Source: Styela clava
Taxonomy: Eukaryota; Chordata; Ascidiacea; Stolidobranchia; Styelidae
DNA length: 64,000 nucleotides
NCBI RefSeq assembly: GCF_964204865.1
Contig: NC_135262.1
Location: 13,640,001 to 13,704,000, forward strand
Direction: 5' to 3'
The notes below the pieces were generated by a model. That model was not told the origin of the DNA, made no database searches, and saw only the letters and a program-made list of their open reading frames with translations. The stretch's first letter is position 1; every line of letters starts with the position of its first letter. The position numbers and the translations under genes were made by a program. Of this stretch, positions 49,401-58,400 are shown one piece after another.

Positions 49401-52400
49401 CGTTATCGCAAAACAATCGAAGTCATTCTCAGATTGAGAATTCGTTAAGGAATGTATATTATGTATTGTTCGGGTTGCCAATGTTTTACGCCCGGAAATA
49501 AAAGAGGTGTTTGCAAAAATAGCCTGTCAAGACAGACCCTAACTCGTCATGTCGAAGAGCTTGAGAACTCTATAGCGAAAACTTTAATTGCAAAGGCGGG
49601 AAAATTCTCATCGTATTCCTTGGCGCCTGACGTAAGCACTGACATGAAGGATACTGCCCAGTTAGCGATCTTCTTGCGGGAAGTTTAATTATGATTTTGA
49701 AATTACCATTGTTTTGAGGTGTGGCGCCTTAGGCTTCAAGAAAAGTTTAGTAGAACACATAGTGTTGGGTGTCTTTGGAAAGAGGCCATCGGGCGTGAAA
49801 GTATGAGGATAGGATTTTGGTCTAGAAAATTTGGGAAAAACAGTTAAGCACATTAATAAGGTAAGTGAATCCAGTTTGGTCCAGTTTGCTTATTACATTA
49901 AAAAATACAGTAGAGCTTTCAATGTTGTTCTCAGTTGCTTAGATACCAGGTTGACAGTCAAATGAAACTTAAATATATTTATTTAAATTTCTGGAAGATG
50001 TACTTCATGCTTGAGAGAAAGTAAATAATGTCAAGTGTTGTAGCTAGTAAGCTTTACAACTTTCAACTTTGCTACTGTTGCTGAGAGTAAATATTGGAAA
50101 CGATAGAAATACTTCGCCTGTGTTGTGTGAAACATATAAAATTAGATAGCCAAGACCCGGGCTACCCAACTATTTTCACTGAAGATCCACATACAAAACT
50201 TCAAAATTATTGGGGTCCAGTCTTTCCAGAAATGAAATTTAAACGCGCACTTCCTTGGCCGACTAAAGATTATGCATTAATCGAAATAGCACTATTCGCA
50301 TGATTTATTATAGCAATACAATTCGTTCCATAGCCTTTATAGTCAGGTGTAAATATGAACAAATTACAAAATAAACTTCAAAACTATAAAAGTTATTTAA
50401 TAAAAGGAAACCTTTACATATCCAAAGTTAATTGGTCAATTCATCAAAATCAAACCACAATTCTTGTAATTGAGTTTTTGATTTTAAGCTTTTCGGAAAA
50501 CAATTATTGAGTTTCTTTAATAATTTACAATCAATGAAAAGGCTTTATGCACAAAAAATCGTGAGTTCTTGTCACATAGGCCCTACATATTTCTAATATA
50601 TGACATTGAATAAACTGAACACTTAGATAGCTGTCTCAATATTTCAACAAAAGTAGAAGATAGGGCTTGTATAATTGGGAGTTCTTGTAAATCAATATTC
50701 AAAAAACGCATGTGACAATTGCCATTTAAACGGACACAATTATACTCAAGTCATAAAGTATGAATGAAGTAGCTGGCTTAGTATTTATCATGCTATTTAT
50801 GCTCGAAGTATTGACAAGATTGAAATTCGAGTATATTTGAAGGAATTTTTCCAAGTACAAGAATGGAAATTAGGGCATATTGTCCTTAATTTTCAGTTCT
50901 TACGAACTTCTAATTACATAGTGACATCATACAGATTTAAATAACTACAAAAACACTTGTAAGTGATTCACAGACAGGTTACAGAAATATATTTGTATTA
51001 GTGTACAGCAATGCTTTTGAACCAAATATTGGTGGGTAGATTATACACATATAGATCCACCAGAACAAAAAAAGATGAGAAACATATTAGTAGTAAATTC
51101 CGAATTTACTCAATCAATAGCACAAAAAAGGGTACTCTCGTAGTACCGGTATATGTACCAGTTTACTGGGGTTAGGATTAGGCCATAATTTTATTCCGAT
51201 TTTCCTTATCTTATTTCTATTACAAGTTTGGGGACTGTCTGTGTTAGCCAAGTGAACATACCCCATACATATAGGTTTCAGTTCCTTTACACAACTTGAC
51301 GTAAATTAGTCGAACAAAATTAGTTACCTCCATATTGGTACACATACTTTTGGAGCGCCGAAAATAATGAAGCTTGAATAGGAAAAATAGAAAACAATTG
51401 TTTGGAATTTATTACTCTGCATACAAACTGAGATTCAATTAAAATCCCCTTTCATACAATGTGTTGAAAATGTATTCAAATAATACAAAAATCCCAGTGG
51501 CATCATTTCCATGTTTCCTACATTTCTATGATAAAACCTATTCAATAAAACTCTATAGTTATACCATAGCTACAAAACTGCTGATTAGAAGAAACTATAA
51601 ATATAATATAATACATAATAGTAGGACTAGCAGCACAAAGATATATGACATGAAGTACATTTAAGTCAACTTTTATTGTGTACATTCGAATCAATCAGCA
51701 AAAAATGTAACACTTCGATAGGTCAAAAAAAAAAAAAAAAAAAAGTAATGGCCTTCAAAGACACGATTCCATTTAACGATTAAAATTGGGAAGTGATTGA
51801 TCAAGACCAGGTAAAGAGAAAAGTTTTATTGTCTCAATAACAATATGAACAATCGATTGAATTAAGTTATTCTAAGTTAACTTTGTGTAAATTATCACAC
51901 AATTTGTGCAGCATTGCTGGAATAACTTTAAACTAATAAAAACTTTTCTATATGTAATTTCCACAACGGTCTTCTCAATAATAAACTCAATACCCTACAT
52001 AAAGTCCCTTCAATTTCAACTTAGTCATTCAATTTCTGAAAGTCATCTATCTATGGGAATTTTACATCTGTTAATAACTGTATAGGTAAGGGTTCAATGT
52101 AGGTCACTCTTATCACCAAATGCTCATTCTATGTTTGGTAATCGAAAAAATAAAGTATATACAGTATACGGCAATACTGGTAGGAATGTTTCAAAGTGTC
52201 AACTTGAAAACCTGAAGTTTCTGCCACTGTGAGATGAGTCCTTCCTTGTTTGATCATTAGGAATTAGTAAATTAAATGGATCAAAATTGATCAAAAAATG
52301 AAATAAAAACTTTACTTCTGGGCTTACAAACAAGCCTGATTGGATAATTTGAATCATTTTGATATTATTGAGTAGCAAATAACTGTATACTCAAATATGA

Positions 52401-55400
52401 TTATAGTGATATTTCAATAACTGTGAACTTATAGTAAATTCATTGAATTTTTTGCACAGTACAATGTCAGGTTATGAAACTTATCATAAGCTGTTTGTTT
52501 ATACACCAAAATCCAGCATGGTCCATCTATTTAATATGGTACCTGATTAACACTCATTAATAACTAAATTTATTTCAATTTTTTCACAAAACTATTTGAA
52601 ACCGAATGCGATTGGCCATTGAATAAAAAGTTTCTCAAACACTTGGTTACTATGAGGGAAATTAATTAATTAATAATGACAAAATAGAGAGTTTTGTTTA
52701 TTGCTGTTTTAAGTTTTAATTATTCAGCAATCGATACAATGATGATCAATCATTGCTACATTATAAAAGCATAATTGATAACATTTGTAAATTTTTTATG
52801 AAATATTTCCACAACTTTACTGTGAACAACGATCTTTACAAACAGCTCTCGATATGAAAGAACTATTTTTACAAGAATAGATGTAGGCTGCCATTGCCTA
52901 TCCATGTTAACTACATGCTGGGTGAAGTGGTGGGTACAGGGTTTTGAATCCAGGGTCAACAACTTACCAGTCTGCTGCATGTTATCCACCATTTCATTGT
53001 CATCCTCTGTTTCATTTTCAACCTTTTTTTTAGGAATTTCCATCTGAATACCGACGCTTCTTTTCTTACCCTGAGATTTATTTCGTTCACCCTAAAGATA
53101 GAAAAGATGCCAATATACAGCAAAACTGAATGCCTATTTTGATATCGAAATCCATGGCAAATGGCCAACAGGATTTCAAATATTTAAAACACAACTTAAT
53201 ATTAAAAAACACTGTAATCAATGCCTATTTTGATATCAAAATCCATAGACAATGGCCAACAGGATTTTGAATATTCAAACCCAAATTAATATGGAAAAAC
53301 ACAATGACACAAAAACACAATTTTATGACAATCGATTAAGTATTATTTTCTCCAGGGCATCATAAAAATAATCATGTTTCACCCTTTCAATGACCAGTAA
53401 ATGCAATTATCCATATATTAAAAACTGTGATAAATTTACTGGGCGATTCTCTGATAGTTTTACAGTATTTTCAACAACACTGATGCAGTAGAAAGTGGAA
53501 GCTGAGAGAAAACTTGTATAATAACAAATTTTATAAGTACCGGTAATAAAAATATAAAAAAAAATTTTTTTCCCACATCAAAAATCTTGGCGGCGAGGTA
53601 TATTGATTGCAGTATAAATAAGAAACTATATTGAAAAAATAAGATTATTAAAGATAATTCTATATTACCATCATATGATGTCAATGAGTGAATCTTCTGT
53701 GTTCTTTGTCGTATGAATATTGTGAAAAAAGTGGGCAAAAACAATAAGAATGACTAAGAGTTTCAATACAGCATTATAATGAAGCAATTCTAAAGTACTT
53801 GTATTAAAATAATGCTGTTAATAATCTCATTGTCACATAATGAATAGGCCTACTACATCCCCATTCAATTCAAAAAACATCTATCATAAAATAATACTAT
53901 TAGGCTTATCCAAAAATTAATTCCATCAAAAATTACTTTACTTTTTACAACTGCATGACAGACATTTTCGACTACACTATTAATCATAACAAAATTAGTG
54001 AATTACGCTGAAATCCGTTGTAAAAATAATTTGGGACATAAAGTGAGGAATGCTTTTTATTAGAAAGTAAGTTTAATATTGATTATTGGAAACTGATTGC
54101 CTGAGGGAGTCTGATTTGGGTCTAATTTTTTGATTACAGAAATACATTTGTGTTAGTGTGCAGCAGATATCCTGAATTACATAGTATGGTATTTTTATTC
54201 CTGAGCATTGAGGAATGATTGGGAAATAGTCTTGCGCAATCTCTCCTGATAATTAATATTAGGCTACAACTTAAAATTACATTTATCACAAATATTATGC
54301 TATATGTATCTAATTTTCATAAAAAACTTAAAATAAACTTACAAATTTTCTCCCACTGCTTTCTCTTTTGTGTTGATGTGGAGTTCTAGGTCTTGGATAA
54401 AGTAGTTGCTGAGTTGTTGCATTCGCATGATACTGTTGATGATCTAAAATTAATATTTTTTCATATGATGTTCTTCACACCTTTTACTACGATGAAGACT
54501 TGCATGAGCAAAATATATGAATTGAATATTCTAACATTCACATTAATAAATATAATATATATTAGGAAGGGTAATCGAAATGTATCAATATAAAAATTTA
54601 ATTTTGACTTGGCAACAAAAAGCCGCTAAGTCTTGCTAGTAACTGTAAGATGTGGAAAAACAATTACAATTATGTTAATCTCATACTTTTATATGTAGGT
54701 AGACTATATTTTTCATTCAATGTTTACTCGTGTCTCTTGTTCTGAACAAGGCACTGAATAAGCAGTTAATGATATCTAAGATTCCCTACTTAGTTTACTA
54801 CGAGGTGTTGGCCATGGGATTTGTACCTGAGATGTGTAACCTGCGATGCCAACACAGTTAAGTCAAACGCTTTCACCATTAGGCCATCACATTCTGTATT
54901 TTCCAGTTCAAACTTTTTAAATACGATAAAACCTAACAATCAAAAATACTTTAAAGCTTGTGTTTGGTATCAAATAACTTATTTTATGCAAGCTATAATT
55001 CTCAGCAAACAGTAACGTAATTGATAGAATAGAAAAATTATGGAGATTAAAATTGTTTTATTATGTATCTGGAAATATCTACTCACATGCAGCGGTAATG
55101 TCCTGATACTGGACTTGTCCAACAGAACCAGGCTGGTATGAATAAATTGGAGCTGTGTGAGTGGATGGTTGAGGTAGATTTGGTGGTGGAACTTGAGGGG
55201 GTGGGGTGTTGAATCTGTTTGGTGGGGGCATGTGGGGCGGAAATTGAGGATTCGGTCCTGGAGGCCATCCCCGAGCGTCTCTGTTATAGTAATTCTGATA
55301 GTCTTGTTGCTCGTTCCTGTATAGAAAATGAACTTCATTTACTAAAAAATTCGTATTGATAACTTTGACCTAACCATAGCCAGGAGGTTTGTTGAAATTT

Positions 55401-58400
55401 GAAAACACAATGGCTTCGGCTCCACAGCTATTATAAATATTTCAGTATGGCGGCTACCATGAAACATCAGCCTAAAAACAGTTTCGTGGCAAAGGCAGTT
55501 AATTGAAACTTTGGTGTAATGGTTCAAAATTTAATTTCAAATAACCAAATAGGCTATAACTAAAAATTAAAATTTGAAACAAAAAAAATTATGAGCTGAG
55601 AGCTGAGTAAAAGGACATTATTATTTGTATTAAGTACTGGAAAAATGTAATGTGAAAAAATTACTAGGTGGCGAGGAGCTGGAGCCACTAAAATTTCCGG
55701 TAGCTCAATCTCCATCTATTACAAGCCTGTATAACTCAAATGACGAAAAGAGCTGGACTTAGGACTATAATATCTGGTATAAGTCAAGAACAGAATAGGC
55801 TTAAGTTCCAATATGATGAGAATGAACATCAGAAATAAAATGTTTGAAACTTACATCCCAAAGAATTTTTTCAGTGCAACTTGGGCCTTAGAAAACAGAA
55901 TGGGCCAAAGTTCATAATAGGGTTAAAAAAAAAACAGAAAGAAAGTGCCAAAAAATATTGATCACAAAGATATTCTCATCCACATTAATAAATCATTGGT
56001 TCCCAACCGCCGGTCCGTGGACCGATGCCGGTCCGCGAAAAAAATTTCGGTGTTTTGTTGTTTTTATGCCGTCTAAATCGCTCTACCGAGGACGGGGGTC
56101 GCGTTGGTTTATTACGCAATTTCTCTTCCGCCGTCATATTGCGACATCTTGGCGCCGAGTAATCATACTTTTCGCTTTTTCGGCTCCGATTCATCTCGAA
56201 TGCGCTCCGATCCCTTTACTGAAGACGAGGTCGATTTATTACACAATTTCTCTTCCGCCCTCATATTGCGACGTCTTTCGCGACATCTTGGCGCCAAGTA
56301 ATCACACTTCTTGCTCATCGTGAATGCGCTCCATCAAATCTCGCAAGATTCAGAAACCTAAAAATTGGCACGCGTGCTTTTTCTGTTTTGCATGCTTTTC
56401 CTGATTAATATGACCATCCAAATAAAACGTTATGCATATTTCTTTGTTCAAACTAAAAAACCGTCAAGAAAAGTATAATACTCCAGTAAAATATGGCAGG
56501 TGGTCACGAGGAGTGCAAAAAAGCATGGGCCGCTGAGATCTTTTCCAGTATCTTGAGCAGACAAAGTAGGATTTTGAGCCTGGTGCCAAATTACCGACGA
56601 CTTTGTCATTGTAATGTAAATTCATTCCGTTTGAAGCATCGATCAACGGCATAGGGATTAATTAATATGATAAACCCAATGGAAAAGCTTGATTCAAATT
56701 GTAGTTCTACTTTACAGTCCAGATTTAAAAAAGAATCACTGTCACAATTTTGGATATATTGAGCAACTGTTGTCCGTATTTTCAACAAGTTACTTATATT
56801 TTTATTACTTATTACTTATATAAAAATATTTTCATCACTAGCTTTAATTGAAGCGAAGCAAGGAAATTGGCTGCACGCCGGTGCAGGGCTACGTGTTGCA
56901 GAAACTTCCTTGAGGCATCGTTTGCAATCCTATATTGGAAACTCTAAACAGCAGCAAAATTTTCACTAGAGTTAATTGCGTTTGTACATGATTTGACATG
57001 TACATGTTTTTTATGTGAGATGTTTTATGTGTGCCGTGCTTACTCATAATGGGTGCCCAGCACTGCATTTCATTACGCAAATATTTTTGGCCGTCACATT
57101 ATTTGATAGTTTTTATTCATGTGAGCTGTTTTGAGGGGGGCCTTTTTTGTCTAGACTCTAGATGCATATTGGGTGCCCGACATTGCATTGTATTACGCAA
57201 ATATATGTTATTCTTTTATGTTCCGGTCATTTCAATTTTTCGCCGGTCCGCGAGTACATTTAATTTAATTTAACCGGTCCGCCAGGGTAGAAAGGTTGGG
57301 AACCACTGCATTAAATAACCAGAGCTCAGGTCTTTACTAAATGTGAATATCTAAAAATTCAAAAATAACAAAATTCAAAATTGTTGTTTTGTGTTTTTCT
57401 CAAAACTTAAAATTGTGACTTAGGCCTGTTCCATCCTTTTTTTGCTTGGATTTATTTCTTTGTCTGTTTTTAATATTTTTTTTCCCGTCATTATGTTTTC
57501 TTGAAAAATGCTGGAACCAAACATTAATATAGCATGCCGCCAAGCCTTCTATACATTTGTCTCTTACAACACAAGAGATATTAGGATGTAACAAAAAATC
57601 TTAGTGCCAAATCATACGTTGAGTGCAAAAGTACCTACCGGTAGATAATTTATAGGAAAATGATTAACTTACAATGTAATTTGAATTAGCAAGTTGAACA
57701 TTTAGATGAATTTATCTAGAATTAACTTATGATTGTTTTTTGGCACCAAACGATTATATTTTTGAGATTTTTTAAATCACCTCGAGGGCTGCATTAAAAG
57801 CTTCCCGGGGCGTATGCTGTGCAGATCTTATCTATTATGATACTATTGGCTCCCGCTCGAACAAAATGCCTAGACTTTATTGCTCTACAGCTCCCTAGCT
57901 CCGAATCCAACTGTCTAATTTCTGTTTTTTTTTTTCAGTTAGATTTTAAAAGAGTTAAAATTCATATTAGTAAATCTGCTCTAATGAAGAAGTATTAATG
58001 AAAAAAAATCCCAGATGTGAATAAAATTAAACCTTTAGTCACCTTTGATTTGAATTCAAATTTGGATCTTGTACAAAAGGGTAGCATGATGTTAGGTAAT
58101 GCGGTAACGGCTGTGGGCCTTGTCCTTGTGAATACTGTTGTTGAATCATGTGTTCAGCAAACATATTTCCAACATCTGACCGAGGAATAAATGGTTCAAC
58201 CTCTGCACTCAAATTTGTTGCCTAAAATGTATAAAATTTGTTAAAACTTCTGTTACGGTACTTTAATAGAAGGTGCGAAAGAGAACTGTAAGATTACAAA
58301 AAAGAACTCAAGCGTTGATAAGAAATGATATGCAGATGGAAAGAGAAACAAATTGATTTTGACGATTTGATAACTGATATGAAATCCAATTACAAATTGA

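Noticed and set aside
50094..50303. 69-codon plus-strand frame
   Set aside because: Its middle matches a hAT-like end also at 1285-1370, so it is probably noncoding transposon DNA.
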